Assembly (NCBI GenBank): GCA_945883785.1 | Contig: CAMCYD010000011.1 | Coordinates: 1 to 33,799 of the forward strand | DNA: 33,799 nt | Direction of reading: 5' to 3' | From: Helicobacter pylori PMSS1 | GTDB lineage: Bacteria > Campylobacterota > Campylobacteria > Campylobacterales > Arcobacteraceae | In this document: piece by piece, positions 14,176 to 23,367 of the stretch | How the letters are laid out: the number at the start of each line of letters is the position of its first letter | How positions within the stretch are numbered: position 1 is the first letter of the stretch | Made by a program: the position numbers and the translations under genes | The notes under the pieces: model-generated | The model's database searches: none | What the model was told of the DNA's origin: nothing | What the model saw: the letters and a program-made list of their open reading frames with translations, nothing else

Positions 14176-15312
14176 ATGTTAAAAGATAGTGATTTAGTAA
14201 AAATAAACGATATGAAACAATTTGAATCAAATGATTTAGAGGTATTACTACATAAAATATTAAATTATCTCAAGCATATTACTTCTTCAGATGCTGGGAC
14301 AATTTATCTAAAAGAAGACGATTATTTAAAATTCTTCATTTTTCAGAATGACTCATTTTCTTATGAAACGATTTATAAACTACAAGAACCACTCAAAAAC
14401 TTAAGATTTAAAATCGAGCCAAATACACACACTATAGCAGTTGAATGTTTTTCATCTAAAAAAATTCTTACAATTGATGATATTTATAAAGATACATGCT
14501 TTGATTTCAAATCATCTAAAGACTTTGATGATACATTTAATTATAAAACAAAATCTATTTTAACCGCACCACTTGTCAATTTTTTTTCTGGAGAAGTTAT
14601 TGGTGTGGTGCAACTTATAAATAAAAAAGATGACAATGTACTCATAGAGTATCTACAAGATGATATAGAGTTTATTTCACTTAGTAGTCATCTTATCGCA
14701 CTAAGTATAATTACTATGCAACAAAGTCTTAAAGAAAGAGATGAAATGAGTGCGAGCATAGAAAATAGAATTATTTCTAGAACAAAAAAACTTGAAGGTA
14801 TCCAAAAAGAACTTTTACTGCAAGTAAATAGCGACTCAATGACTGGACTTTTTAATCGTAGATATTTTAATGAAATTGGCGGTAGTTTACTCGAGATTGC
14901 AAAAAAAACAAAAACTGAAATGACTATTATAATGCTAGATATAGATAATTTTAAAAATATTAATGATACATATGGACATAGCATTGGAGATGAAGTTATT
15001 TATAATATTGCAACTCTTTTGAAAGAATCAACACGAGATAGCGATATTTGTGTACGATTTGGTGGTGAAGAATTTGTAATAGTGTTACCACATACATCGC
15101 TCGCAAATGGTATCAAAATCGCCGAAAAGATGAGATTACATATTGAACAAAATGTCATTTATACAAATACAAATCAAGAAATTCATTACACAGTGAGTGT
15201 CGGCGTATCAAAAGTGGATGAAAATGATACTACTCTAGAAAATGCACTTAAGAAAGCTGATGCTTTGCTTTATAAAGTAAAAAAGTCTGGAAAAAATAGA
15301 GTTAAATCTTAA
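14176..15312 (+). CDS. GAF-GGDEF diguanylate cyclase
   Basis: 378 residues, no membrane segment. Residues about 20-170 form a GAF sensor domain (DAGTIYLKEDD, TAPLVNFFSGEVIGVVQLINK), followed by a coiled-coil linker (SASIENRIISRTKKLEGIQKE) and a GGDEF domain. The catalytic loop GGEEF is at 296-300, the metal-binding DIDNFKNINDTYGH is present, and an inhibitory site RDSD lies five residues before GGEEF. It should make cyclic di-GMP from two GTP in response to a ligand or redox state sensed by GAF, with product feedback through the RxxD site. It stands alone between divergent xseB and the convergent infC. Confidence 0.93.
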   Translation: MLKDSDLVKINDMKQFESNDLEVLLHKILNYLKHITSSDAGTIYLKEDDYLKFFIFQNDSFSYETIYKLQEPLKNLRFKIEPNTHTIAVECFSSKKILTIDDIYKDTCFDFKSSKDFDDTFNYKTKSILTAPLVNFFSGEVIGVVQLINKKDDNVLIEYLQDDIEFISLSSHLIALSIITMQQSLKERDEMSASIENRIISRTKKLEGIQKELLLQVNSDSMTGLFNRRYFNEIGGSLLEIAKKTKTEMTIIMLDIDNFKNINDTYGHSIGDEVIYNIATLLKESTRDSDICVRFGGEEFVIVLPHTSLANGIKIAEKMRLHIEQNVIYTNTNQEIHYTVSVGVSKVDENDTTLENALKKADALLYKVKKSGKNRVKS

Positions 15313-15413
15313 CAGTTTACTTAAAGAAACCAATACATAATTAAAATAATTTTATAGTGACTTATTCCTTCGATTGTATTAAATGCTGATTTCTTAACTC
15401 TTACAATAAAGAG

Positions 15414-15478
15414 TTTTAAAGTGAAAAGATGATGATTGAAACTGTTTATAATCATTTGTTTGAATTTGCAAGTGGCTC
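15414..15478. repeat. Half copy of the foldback element at 1400-1559
   Basis: 65 bases identical to 1495-1559 of the full element, ending in the same GCAAGTGGCTC terminus. The left arm is missing; the sequence before 15414 shows no match. It lies 14 bases beyond the stop of infC and about 100 bases after the diguanylate cyclase, between convergent genes. Confidence 0.85.
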
Positions 15479-15492
15479 TAAAGAAAGAAATA

Positions 15493-16023
15493 TTATTTCT
15501 TTCTTGGAACTACAAGCATATTTACATATCTACCTTCAAGTTTTGGATCCTGATCTTTTATACCAATATCTTCAAGCATAGGCCAAACATTATTTAAAAC
15601 ATCTTCACCAGCTTTTGGATTTGACATCTCTCTACCCTTAAGGAAAACTCTAAATTTAACATGATTTCCCTCTTCGATAAACTCTCTTGCATGTTTAACT
15701 TTGTAACTTACATCATTCGCTGCAATTTTTACCGAAAGTTTTATCTCTTTTGTGACAATGATTTTTTGATTTTTCTTTGCTTCTTTTTTCTTTTTTTCCA
15801 ATTGATATTTGAATTTGCTATAGTTCATAATTTTTACAACTGGAGGATTTGCAGTAGCCGCAATACACACTAAATCCATTCCTTGATCGTCTGCAAGTTT
15901 TAAAGCTTCTCTTGAACTAATTATCCCATAAGATGTTCCATCATCCCCATTACATCTTACTTCTGGAAATCTTATCTCCTCATTCATCAATGTATCGTCA
16001 GTTTTTTTTGTTTTTAAATTCAA
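15493..16023 (-). CDS. infC: Translation initiation factor IF-3
   Basis: 176 residues covering both IF-3 domains: N-terminal [28 protein letters not shown] and [15 protein letters not shown], then a lysine-rich linker, then [42 protein letters not shown] and the [13 protein letters not shown] end. It binds the 30S subunit and proofreads start codons. The start is TTG at 16023, overlapping the thrS stop by two bases, with AGAGG seven bases upstream; an in-frame stop lies just before it. An inner ATG (codon 13) has no ribosome site and would remove part of the N-terminus. A non-AUG start is a known device for IF-3 self-regulation in E. coli (AUU). Confidence 0.95.
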   Translation of the reverse strand: MNLKTKKTDDTLMNEEIRFPEVRCNGDDGTSYGIISSREALKLADDQGMDLVCIAATANPPVVKIMNYSKFKYQLEKKKKEAKKNQKIIVTKEIKLSVKIAANDVSYKVKHAREFIEEGNHVKFRVFLKGREMSNPKAGEDVLNNVWPMLEDIGIKDQDPKLEGRYVNMLVVPRKK

Positions 16024-17828
16024 ATTTTATCCTCTTGTTTTTTATTTTTTACCATCTCTAAAAAGTCTTTTCTAGACATTTCACTTCGCTCTCTTTTTCT
16101 TCTATCCCTTAGTGCTACCATTTGATTTTCCTGTTCGCTTTCACCCAAAACCAAAATCATAGGAACTCTTCCTTTTTCTGCATTTCTGATTTTTTTGTTT
16201 AAACTATCATTTTTATCAAAAATTTCACTATCGATATCAAATTCTCTTAAATCAGCAGCTATCTCTTTTGCATAAGCTAAATTATTATCACTTATTGGAA
16301 TGATAGCTACTTCCGTTGGTGCTATACTAAAAGGAAATTCTCCAGCACAATGTTCAGTTAAAATCCCTATAAATCTTTCAAAACTTCCCAAAATTGCTCT
16401 ATGGATCATCACTGGTCGCTCTTTTGTATCTTCACTTGTAGTATAGTGAATATCAAATCTTTCAGGTAAATTCATATCGACTTGGATAGTTCCACATTGC
16501 CATTTTCTTCCAATCGCATCAAGGATTTTGATGTCAATCTTCGGACCATAAAATGCTCCACCACCCTCATCAATTCCATAAGCATAGTTATTTTCATCAA
16601 GTGCGTCTTTAATACCTTGAGTAGTAGCTTCCCAAAAGGCATCATCACCGATAGCTTTTTCTGGTCTTGTTGAAACCATCATCTCATATTTAAAATCAAA
16701 AAGATTCATCAAACTTTCAACAAATTCCAAAACTTCCATAATTACAGTTTTTACTTGAGTTGGCATACAAAAAATATGTGCGTCATCTTGAGTAAACTCC
16801 CTGACTCTAAAAAGTCCATGCATGGTTCCACTCATTTCGTGTCTATGAACAACTCCATATTCAAAATATTTTAAAGGTAAATCTTTATATGAAACTAAAT
16901 CATCTTTAAAAATTTGAATATGTCCAACACAGTTCATAGGTTTTATTCCATATTCTTGACCTTCAATTTGAGTAAAATACATATTTTCTTTGTAGTTTGC
17001 ATAGTGTCCCGATTTTACCCAAGCTTCTGCTTTAAGTATCTCAGGACCTCTTACAGGTTGATACCCTCTTTTTCTATGTGCTTTGTAAAGAAGTTGTTCT
17101 AGTTTTCCCCTGAGTCTTGCACCATTTGGAAGCCAAAGTGGAAGTCCAGCACCAACATCATCACTAAATGTAAAAAGCTTTAGTTCAGTTCCTAATTTTC
17201 TATGGTCTCTTTTTTTAGCCTCTTCAATCATGGTTAAGTAGTTTGCTAAGTCCTCTTTTTCAAAAAATGCGATACCATAAATTCTAGTAATCATCTCATT
17301 TTTTTCGTCCCCTCCCAGATATGCGCCAGCAACTCTTAGAAGCTTGAAGTTTCTAATATTTCGTGTATTTTCCAGATGCGGACCACGGCATAAATCCTCA
17401 AAGTCACCTTGTTTATAAACAGTTAAAATATCATCTTTGATATTTTTGAGAACCATTTGTTTTAAAGGGTCGTTTGCAAATTTGAGTGCAAATTCTTCCC
17501 TAGTAATTTCACTTCTCTCAATTGGAAGTTTTTTACCAGCAATATCTTTCATCTTTTTTTCTATGATTTTCAAATCTTCATCAGTTATAGCTTTTGAAAC
17601 TTTAAAATCATAGTAAAAACCTTCATCAACGATGGGTCCAACGAAAAATTGAGCTTCAGGATGGAGTTCTTTTATGGCTTGAGCCATTAAATGAGCAGTT
17701 GAGTGTCGGAGTATTTCCAATGCATCTTTAGTATTTGATGCTACAATTTCTTCCCCTTGAATATTCAAAGCTTTAGCAGTTTGAAGGTCGTAAATATTTT
17801 CGTCCTTCTTAATACCTATACAGTCCAA
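16020..17828 (-). CDS. thrS: Threonyl-tRNA synthetase, TGS-less form
   Basis: 602 residues, a class II synthetase joining threonine to tRNA-Thr. It begins near the editing domain ([25 protein letters not shown] and later RGPHLENT), without the N-terminal TGS domain, as in other Campylobacterota. Class II motifs include [33 protein letters not shown]; the zinc-binding cysteine is C300 (PMNCVGH). The C-terminal anticodon-binding domain follows the [15 protein letters not shown] motif. The start is TTG at 17828 with AAGGAT five bases upstream. infC overlaps its stop, the widespread thrS-infC order. Confidence 0.96.
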   Translation of the reverse strand: MDCIGIKKDENIYDLQTAKALNIQGEEIVASNTKDALEILRHSTAHLMAQAIKELHPEAQFFVGPIVDEGFYYDFKVSKAITDEDLKIIEKKMKDIAGKKLPIERSEITREEFALKFANDPLKQMVLKNIKDDILTVYKQGDFEDLCRGPHLENTRNIRNFKLLRVAGAYLGGDEKNEMITRIYGIAFFEKEDLANYLTMIEEAKKRDHRKLGTELKLFTFSDDVGAGLPLWLPNGARLRGKLEQLLYKAHRKRGYQPVRGPEILKAEAWVKSGHYANYKENMYFTQIEGQEYGIKPMNCVGHIQIFKDDLVSYKDLPLKYFEYGVVHRHEMSGTMHGLFRVREFTQDDAHIFCMPTQVKTVIMEVLEFVESLMNLFDFKYEMMVSTRPEKAIGDDAFWEATTQGIKDALDENNYAYGIDEGGGAFYGPKIDIKILDAIGRKWQCGTIQVDMNLPERFDIHYTTSEDTKERPVMIHRAILGSFERFIGILTEHCAGEFPFSIAPTEVAIIPISDNNLAYAKEIAADLREFDIDSEIFDKNDSLNKKIRNAEKGRVPMILVLGESEQENQMVALRDRRKRERSEMSRKDFLEMVKNKKQEDKI

Positions 17829-17898
17829 TAAAATCCTTTTTTATTTTAATTTAGTGCCATTATTCTATCAAATTAATCTTAAGAGCTTCTCTTAAATT

Positions 17899-19284
17899 TT
17901 AATTTTTGCTTAACCATTTTTCAAATATTTCTATTTGTACTCTAGTTTGCTTTGTGCTAGTGCCTCCGTAGCTATTTCTAGCATTCATTGAGTTTCTAAG
18001 ATTAAGACAAACTAATATTTCTTCCTCTATATTTACTAGCTCTTTATTTGATTTTTGTAACTCGTCCAATGTTAACTGACTTACATCTTTTCTTATGCTA
18101 TTTGCATATGCAACAACATCTTTTGTTATGTAGTACGCTGTTCTAAATGGGATATTTTTATTTTTCACCAAATAATCAGCCAAATCAGTAGCACTTAAAT
18201 GACCTATTTGACAAGCTTTTTCCATACTTTCTTTATTTATAATCAAAGTTGACATTACAGCTGTTAAAATATCCAGACTTATTTCCATGGTCTCAACACT
18301 ATCAAAAACACCCTCTTTGTCCTCTTGCGTATCTTTATTGTATGCAAGGGGAAGCCCTTTCATAACAGTTAAAAGACCAATAAGATTTCCATACACTCTT
18401 CCTGTTTTTCCCCTTAAAAGTTCAGGGACATCTGGATTCTTCTTTTGAGGCATTATGGAACTTGTAGTTGCATATTCATCACTCATTTTTACAAAACCAA
18501 ATTCATAACTAGACCATAAGATAAGCTCTTCAGAGATACGGCTAATATGCATCATAGAAGTTGCAATATTAAATAAAATCTCTAAAGCAAAATCCCTATT
18601 ACTACTGCTGTCTAATGCACAATTTGAAGGTGCTGTAAATCCAAGAAGTTCAGCTGTTTTAAATCTATCAATATTGTGTGGAGTTCCTGCAAGGGCAGCA
18701 CTTCCTAAAGGTGAATAGTTATTTCTTTCATAGCTACTTGCAAATCTTTCAAAATCTCTTTTAAACATATTTGCATAAGCCAACATATGAAAACCGAAGT
18801 TTATAGGCTGAGCATGTTGGAGATGTGTCATACCAGGGATGAGAGTTTCACTATGTTTTGAAGCAATATCAACTAAAACTTCAATCAGTTTTTTGAGTTT
18901 CTCTTTGATATCCAAAGTTTTATCTTGCACATACAAAGTAAAATCTGTTGCTACTTGATCATTTCTACTTCGTGCCGTATGGAGTCTTCCTGCAGCCGCT
19001 CCGATTATTTGACTGAGACGATTTTCAATAGCCATATGAATATCTTCATCTTCAATTTTCCAACTAAAAATACCCTTTTCTATCTCCTCTTTTATCTGTA
19101 AAAGTCCATTTTCTATAGCTTCTTGATCATCAATCGTAATAATCCCTTGCAAAACCAACATTTTACTATGAGCAATACTCCCCTTTATATCCTGAGCATA
19201 CAGTTTTTTATCAAACATGAGTGAAGCATTAAATTGATTTAAAATTTCTGCATTTGTATTTTTTAGTATTTGTTTATTCGACAT
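17899..19284 (-). CDS. argH: Argininosuccinate lyase
   Basis: 461 residues, the usual length. It cleaves argininosuccinate to arginine and fumarate, the last step of arginine synthesis. Family signatures are visible: [47 protein letters not shown], and the fumarase/aspartase loop [11 protein letters not shown] with the catalytic serine at about 275-276. The ATG is preceded by TAGGACTT. Seventy bases separate it from thrS downstream, and the following upstream gene is divergent. Confidence 0.96.
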   Translation of the reverse strand: MSNKQILKNTNAEILNQFNASLMFDKKLYAQDIKGSIAHSKMLVLQGIITIDDQEAIENGLLQIKEEIEKGIFSWKIEDEDIHMAIENRLSQIIGAAAGRLHTARSRNDQVATDFTLYVQDKTLDIKEKLKKLIEVLVDIASKHSETLIPGMTHLQHAQPINFGFHMLAYANMFKRDFERFASSYERNNYSPLGSAALAGTPHNIDRFKTAELLGFTAPSNCALDSSSNRDFALEILFNIATSMMHISRISEELILWSSYEFGFVKMSDEYATTSSIMPQKKNPDVPELLRGKTGRVYGNLIGLLTVMKGLPLAYNKDTQEDKEGVFDSVETMEISLDILTAVMSTLIINKESMEKACQIGHLSATDLADYLVKNKNIPFRTAYYITKDVVAYANSIRKDVSQLTLDELQKSNKELVNIEEEILVCLNLRNSMNARNSYGGTSTKQTRVQIEIFEKWLSKN

Positions 19285-19442
19285 AATAAGTCCTAATTTA
19301 TAATTTCTAGTGATTATAACACATTAGAGTTTTAAAATAGTAACAATCTTTTTTTTTATTTTTTATCATTATTTTATAAATTTTGGAGTAGCCCTTAAGT
19401 GATTTTAGTATATTATTAAAACAGTATTTATAGGATTTAACT

Positions 19443-19472
19443 ATGAATCCTTATCTTAAATTTGGAACTTAA
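19443..19472 (+). CDS. Possible 9-codon leader ORF before the HDOD gene
   Basis: ATG with AGGA seven bases upstream encodes MNPYLKFGT and stops two bases before the HDOD start, in a different frame. The GGA codon inside it also acts as the only ribosome site for the HDOD ATG, so translation of the leader could hinder or couple the main gene. Such short frames arise by chance in AT-rich DNA. Confidence 0.3.
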   Translation: MNPYLKFGT

Positions 19473-19474
19473 AA

Positions 19475-20299
19475 ATGATTAACTATATTTCGAAAAAAAT
19501 TGATGCCCTACCTCCTTTACCAAAAACAGTTATGGAGCTTCAAGAATTTAAAAGAAAAGATGTTCAAGAAATATCTGAATTATTAAAGATACTTGAAAAA
19601 GATCCTTTGATTATGGCTACTTTGCTCAAAGTTGCTAATTCAGCTATGTTTGGTTTTAGACATAAAGTTGAAACAACAAAAAAAGCAGTTGAGCTTATTG
19701 GGATAAATTTCACCCTTTCTATTGCGTTTGGAAGTGCCGTAAAAAGTACATTAAACACAACTCTTGATGCATATGGTCTCTCCTCTGACCAATTTTTGGA
19801 TCTTGCAAATATGTCATCAAACATTCTAAATAAATGGGTTGGTGCTTGGGATTATAAACTAAAAGAAGAATTGTTATTGCCTGTTTTTCTTCAAGAAACT
19901 GGACAATTTGTATTGTCTGATTTGGCTAGAGAATACAAAATAACTGGTAGTTTTTATGATGCTATCAAAAAAGATTTCACAAAAATACCAGAAATTGAAA
20001 AACAACTTTTTACCATGACTTCAACTGAAGTCACTGGATCCATCTTTGAGCAATGGAAATTAAAAGATGAACTTATTTCAGTCATTCTAGCCGTAAATGA
20101 CTTAAGTAAATGTGATCCAAAGTTTATAAAACATGCTCAGGTTTTGAGTGTTATTAAAATTCTTTGCAATCCAATAGAACCACTGAGTAGCAAAGCTATT
20201 GATAAAGCCATAGAAATGGCTAAAAACTTTAAACTTGATACAAAAAGTTTAGAAAAAGCTATTGAAATCATGGAAGATAGATTGTTGGATGTCGAATAA
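19475..20299 (+). CDS. HDOD-domain signalling protein
   Basis: 274 residues. The N-terminal 200 match the HDOD domain: LPPLPKTVMELQEF, ISELLKILEKDPLIMATLLKVANSAMFGFRHKVETTKKAVELIG and the later FLQETGQFVLSDL and EVTGSIFEQWKL. HDOD is related to the HD phosphohydrolase fold but lacks its metal-binding HD residues, and no attached output domain is present. Such proteins are usually adaptors in two-component or c-di-GMP signalling. ruvX overlaps its end by 11 bases, so the two are cotranscribed. Confidence 0.9.
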   Translation: MINYISKKIDALPPLPKTVMELQEFKRKDVQEISELLKILEKDPLIMATLLKVANSAMFGFRHKVETTKKAVELIGINFTLSIAFGSAVKSTLNTTLDAYGLSSDQFLDLANMSSNILNKWVGAWDYKLKEELLLPVFLQETGQFVLSDLAREYKITGSFYDAIKKDFTKIPEIEKQLFTMTSTEVTGSIFEQWKLKDELISVILAVNDLSKCDPKFIKHAQVLSVIKILCNPIEPLSSKAIDKAIEMAKNFKLDTKSLEKAIEIMEDRLLDVE

Positions 20300-20699
20300 A
20301 AAGTATGCTTCAATTGATGTTGGATTGAAAAGAATTGGTGTTGCTATTTCTGTAGGACTAGGAATCGTAACACCTCAAAATGCGATTATGAGAAAAAATA
20401 GAAATCAAGCCTCAAAGGATACCGATGCTTTTTTGCAAGAGTGGGAAATTGATATTCTCGTAGTTGGAACTCCAGGTGCGAACATTGATATGCAAAATCG
20501 AATCAAACATTTTACTGCACTTTTAGAATTTAGCAAAGAGATTATTTTTCAAGAGGAAAATATGAGCTCTATTGAAGCAGAAGAGCTTACTAGAGGTCAA
20601 ATAAAACATAAAAGGGACGGGAGAATTGATAGTATCGCTGCTAAAATTATTCTTGAAAGATATTTGCAAACTATCAAACAAGCTCCAAAAACAAATTAG
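20289..20699 (+). CDS. ruvX: RuvX/YqgF-family RNase H-fold protein
   Basis: 136 residues from the ATG at 20289, which overlaps the HDOD stop. The frame is also open upstream, but only inside that gene. The RNase H-like fold is marked by SIDVGLKRIGVAIS with the first acidic residue, the middle EENMSSIEAEE, and RIDSIAAKIILERYL with the last. The family is described as a putative Holliday junction resolvase and has been implicated in pre-16S rRNA 5' end maturation. The closing codons overlap tail to tail with tcdA (shared TTAG). Confidence 0.88.
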   Translation: MSNKKYASIDVGLKRIGVAISVGLGIVTPQNAIMRKNRNQASKDTDAFLQEWEIDILVVGTPGANIDMQNRIKHFTALLEFSKEIIFQEENMSSIEAEELTRGQIKHKRDGRIDSIAAKIILERYLQTIKQAPKTN

Positions 20700-21343
20700 C
20701 TTTTTGTTATCCTGTCGATTGCGACACTGCACATAGTAAGTCCGAAAGCTCCTGTTACTCCTACAAAAGAACCTTTTGAAACAATTTTTGGAACTTCACT
20801 ACTAAATATTACTTTAAAATTTTTATCGAACTTATCTTTCTTAAGCATAGTTCTAATTTTCCTCAAGAATGGATCATTTGTCGTCTTCCAAAGAGAAATA
20901 TACTCAATTTTTGTAGGGTCTATTTTTTTTGCACTCCCACCAGAAGAGATAATGTTTTTATAATACTTTTTAATAAGTTCTACTTTTGGCTTCACATCAT
21001 CAATGGCATCCAAAATCAAATCATACTCACTCAAATCAGTCTTTTCCACCCACTCTATATCAATCTTTTGGTTTATGATTTGTACCCCTCGGTAAAGACT
21101 TTGGAGATGATTTATTTTAGATTGTCCAACTGCATCACTTCCTATTTGTCTATTTTGATTTGTGATGTCAAAGGTGTCAAAATCTACAATAGTGATATCA
21201 GTTATACCACTACGATATAAGCAATCAAGAGCATATCCACCAACACCACCAACACCAAGTATTATAATTTTAGCATTTTGAATTTTAGAAAAATTATCGC
21301 CAAAAAGCATTTGACATCTTTCAAATCTATTTTGTAATTGCAT
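20696..21343 (-). CDS. tcdA: tRNA threonylcarbamoyladenosine dehydratase (TcdA/CsdL)
   Basis: 215 residues of the ThiF superfamily, with GVGGVG (30-35), TNQNRQIGSDAVGQSK and ILDAIDDVKPKVELI. The remainder follows TcdA rather than MoeB: SSGGSAKKIDPTKIEY, then a middle with KTTNDPFLRKIRTMLKK, and a C-terminal GSFVGVTGAFGLTMCSVAID. TcdA uses ATP to convert t6A37 of ANN-decoding tRNAs into the cyclic hydantoin-type form ct6A. It is shorter than the E. coli enzyme because the C-terminal cysteine-rich part is reduced. Confidence 0.88.
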   Translation of the reverse strand: MQLQNRFERCQMLFGDNFSKIQNAKIIILGVGGVGGYALDCLYRSGITDITIVDFDTFDITNQNRQIGSDAVGQSKINHLQSLYRGVQIINQKIDIEWVEKTDLSEYDLILDAIDDVKPKVELIKKYYKNIISSGGSAKKIDPTKIEYISLWKTTNDPFLRKIRTMLKKDKFDKNFKVIFSSEVPKIVSKGSFVGVTGAFGLTMCSVAIDRITKS

Positions 21344-21437
21344 TTTTATCTTCTTTACTTTCTTGAATTATTTTTTTATGAAACGGGGGACACTTAAAAA
21401 TATTGGACTAAAATAATACCAAATCAAACAATAAGCC

Positions 21438-21475
21438 ATTAAGTGTCTCCAACTAATTAGCTGGAGACACTTAAT
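21438..21475. repeat. Hairpin between tcdA and the acyltransferase gene
   Basis: ATTAAGTGTCTCCA (21438-21451) and its exact complement (21462-21475), loop of ten bases. A related GGGGGACACTTAA stands at 21383-21395. The hairpin is flanked by the direct motifs ATACCAAATCAAA (21416) and ATCCCAAATAAAAT (21484). It may terminate the acyltransferase transcript, but it lacks a T run on that strand, and looks more like part of a dispersed repeat. Confidence 0.6.
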
Positions 21476-21518
21476 AGTATTCTATCCCAAATAAAATAAT
21501 TAAATGAGGTAGAAGTGC

Positions 21519-23225
21519 TTACTTTATATATCTTTCTTTTTTACTTTCTTTTATTTTTGCAATTTCAACTACAATAAATCCATCTACACAATCTTTAAAA
21601 TCAGGGTCAATATTGAATCCATAAAATTTCACTCCACCCTCTTCACAAAGTTCACTATATTGTTTATAAAGAGTTGGAACACTTAAATCTATATTTTTGA
21701 GCTTATCTTTTAAAATCTTAAAATCTTTTTCATATTCTTTGAATGAAAAGTTATTTTCCAAAGCAATATCTTTTGTTTCATATTCAAATGGATTTCTTGC
21801 TTCTACTAGCTTGTTTGTCCCCTTAAAATAATTACTATAAAAATCAATCATAAGCTCTTTTGCATATTGAGGAAAACTGCCACTAAGGCTCACTGGTCCA
21901 TACATATATTTTATTTGTGGATTTTTTTTAAGATAAGCACCTATCCCATACCAAAGATAATCTAAGGCTCTTGTCCCCCAATATTTTGGTTGGATAAAAC
22001 TTCTTCCAAGCTCTATCGAATTTTCCATAAATGGTAAAAAATCTTTTTGAAATTTAAAAAGTGTATTTGCATAAAATCCACCAAATTCATATTCCTCATA
22101 AATATCCTCTGCAATCCCTATTCTATAAGCTCCTACAATTTCAAGTTCCTCTTCATCCCAAAGAACGATATGTTTATAGTATTTATCATATTTATCTGTA
22201 TCTCTTTTTTTATTGACACCCTCTTGAACTTTTCGAAAACTAATCTCCCTGAGCCTTCCTATCTCTTCTAATACAACACTATCAGCTATACAAGTATAGA
22301 GATAAATCTTTTTCCCATCATTTGTAGAGCCTAAAAGTTCACTATTTTTAAGCTCCTTTTTGATACTTTTTCTATCTTCCCCATGAGCTATCCCACTTGA
22401 AATTTTGAAAAATTGGTTTTTATTTTTTTTCAAACCATAAAGATGTTTCTTGTACATTTTTGGTAAAGCATCGAGCGAAACATGAGGTGGTAGAATATTT
22501 TCATACTCTATCAATCCACCAATTTTAAGGTTTACAATCTTGTTTTGCTGTTTAAACATCTCATCGGAAAGTAAAATTGTTGAAAATGTTTTATTTAAAA
22601 GTGATACAGTATAAAATGTTTTTGAGTTTTTCCCATCCACTAAAATAGGCAAAATTGGGCTTTTTGTTTTTTTGGCAAATTTCAAAAATCCTCTCTCCCA
22701 TTTTCCATCTTTTACCCCTGTTGGTGTGATTCTACTCACTTCACCAGCTGGAAAGATAATAACCGCTTCCTCTTTTTCCAAAGCCTTATAAATTTTTTGT
22801 ATATTTTCTTTGCTTTGTTTTGATTTAAAATTATCTATTTTAATAAGAAGTGAATCGATATTTTCAATCCCTCCTAAAAAATCGTTGGCAACTATTTTGA
22901 CATCTTTTCGCACCCTACTTACAAGTTTGAGTAAACAAAGAGCATCTAGTGCTCCAAGAGGATGATTTGCTATGATAACAACTCTTCCAGATGATGGGAT
23001 ATTTTCAATTTCGTTGCTTTGAAAACTAAAATCAACCCCAAAATAATCTAAAGTTGCATCTACAAATTCAAATCCATAAAGCTCTTTATTTTCTTTTAAA
23101 AAGGTATTGATTTTATCTTCGTGGATAAGTTTTTTTGCTATCTGAAAAATAGACTTCTTGAAAATAGGCAATTTTGTATCAATTTTTGGAAACTTTTTTT
23201 GAATCTCTTTTTTTACATCTATCAT
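21519..23225 (-). CDS. Two-domain acyltransferase, OlsF-like (PlsC + GNAT)
   Basis: 568 residues from the ATG at 23225 (GGAG six bases upstream). The N-terminal half is a PlsC-type O-acyltransferase with the HX4D motif NHPLGALD (H88, D94) and FPAGEVSR (158-165). The C-terminal half resembles OlsB-like N-acyltransferases of the GNAT fold: EIGRLREISFRKVQEG, DTDKYDKYYKHIVLWD, IVGAYRIG, and ELGRSFIQPKYWGTRALDYLWYGIGAYL. This domain order is that of OlsF, which makes ornithine or similar aminolipids by adding both acyl chains. The substrate amino acid cannot be read from sequence. It stands alone on its strand, followed by hairpin-rich DNA. Confidence 0.82.
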   Translation of the reverse strand: MIDVKKEIQKKFPKIDTKLPIFKKSIFQIAKKLIHEDKINTFLKENKELYGFEFVDATLDYFGVDFSFQSNEIENIPSSGRVVIIANHPLGALDALCLLKLVSRVRKDVKIVANDFLGGIENIDSLLIKIDNFKSKQSKENIQKIYKALEKEEAVIIFPAGEVSRITPTGVKDGKWERGFLKFAKKTKSPILPILVDGKNSKTFYTVSLLNKTFSTILLSDEMFKQQNKIVNLKIGGLIEYENILPPHVSLDALPKMYKKHLYGLKKNKNQFFKISSGIAHGEDRKSIKKELKNSELLGSTNDGKKIYLYTCIADSVVLEEIGRLREISFRKVQEGVNKKRDTDKYDKYYKHIVLWDEEELEIVGAYRIGIAEDIYEEYEFGGFYANTLFKFQKDFLPFMENSIELGRSFIQPKYWGTRALDYLWYGIGAYLKKNPQIKYMYGPVSLSGSFPQYAKELMIDFYSNYFKGTNKLVEARNPFEYETKDIALENNFSFKEYEKDFKILKDKLKNIDLSVPTLYKQYSELCEEGGVKFYGFNIDPDFKDCVDGFIVVEIAKIKESKKERYIK

Positions 23226-23367
23226 AACATACTCCACTTTTTTTAAAAGTGTAGTATTGTCGTATTACAAAACAATTACTATTTTTTGTTTTCCTTTTCA
23301 TTTGAGATTGGACGGAAGCCTATAAGGTTTTGATTTGTCCTTTTTGTGTCGTTGAGAATATTGCTCA

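Noticed and set aside
15985-15987. ATG at codon 13 as the infC start
   Set aside because: No ribosome site; the TTG at 16023 has AGAGG at good spacing and gives an N-terminus of the length seen in relatives.
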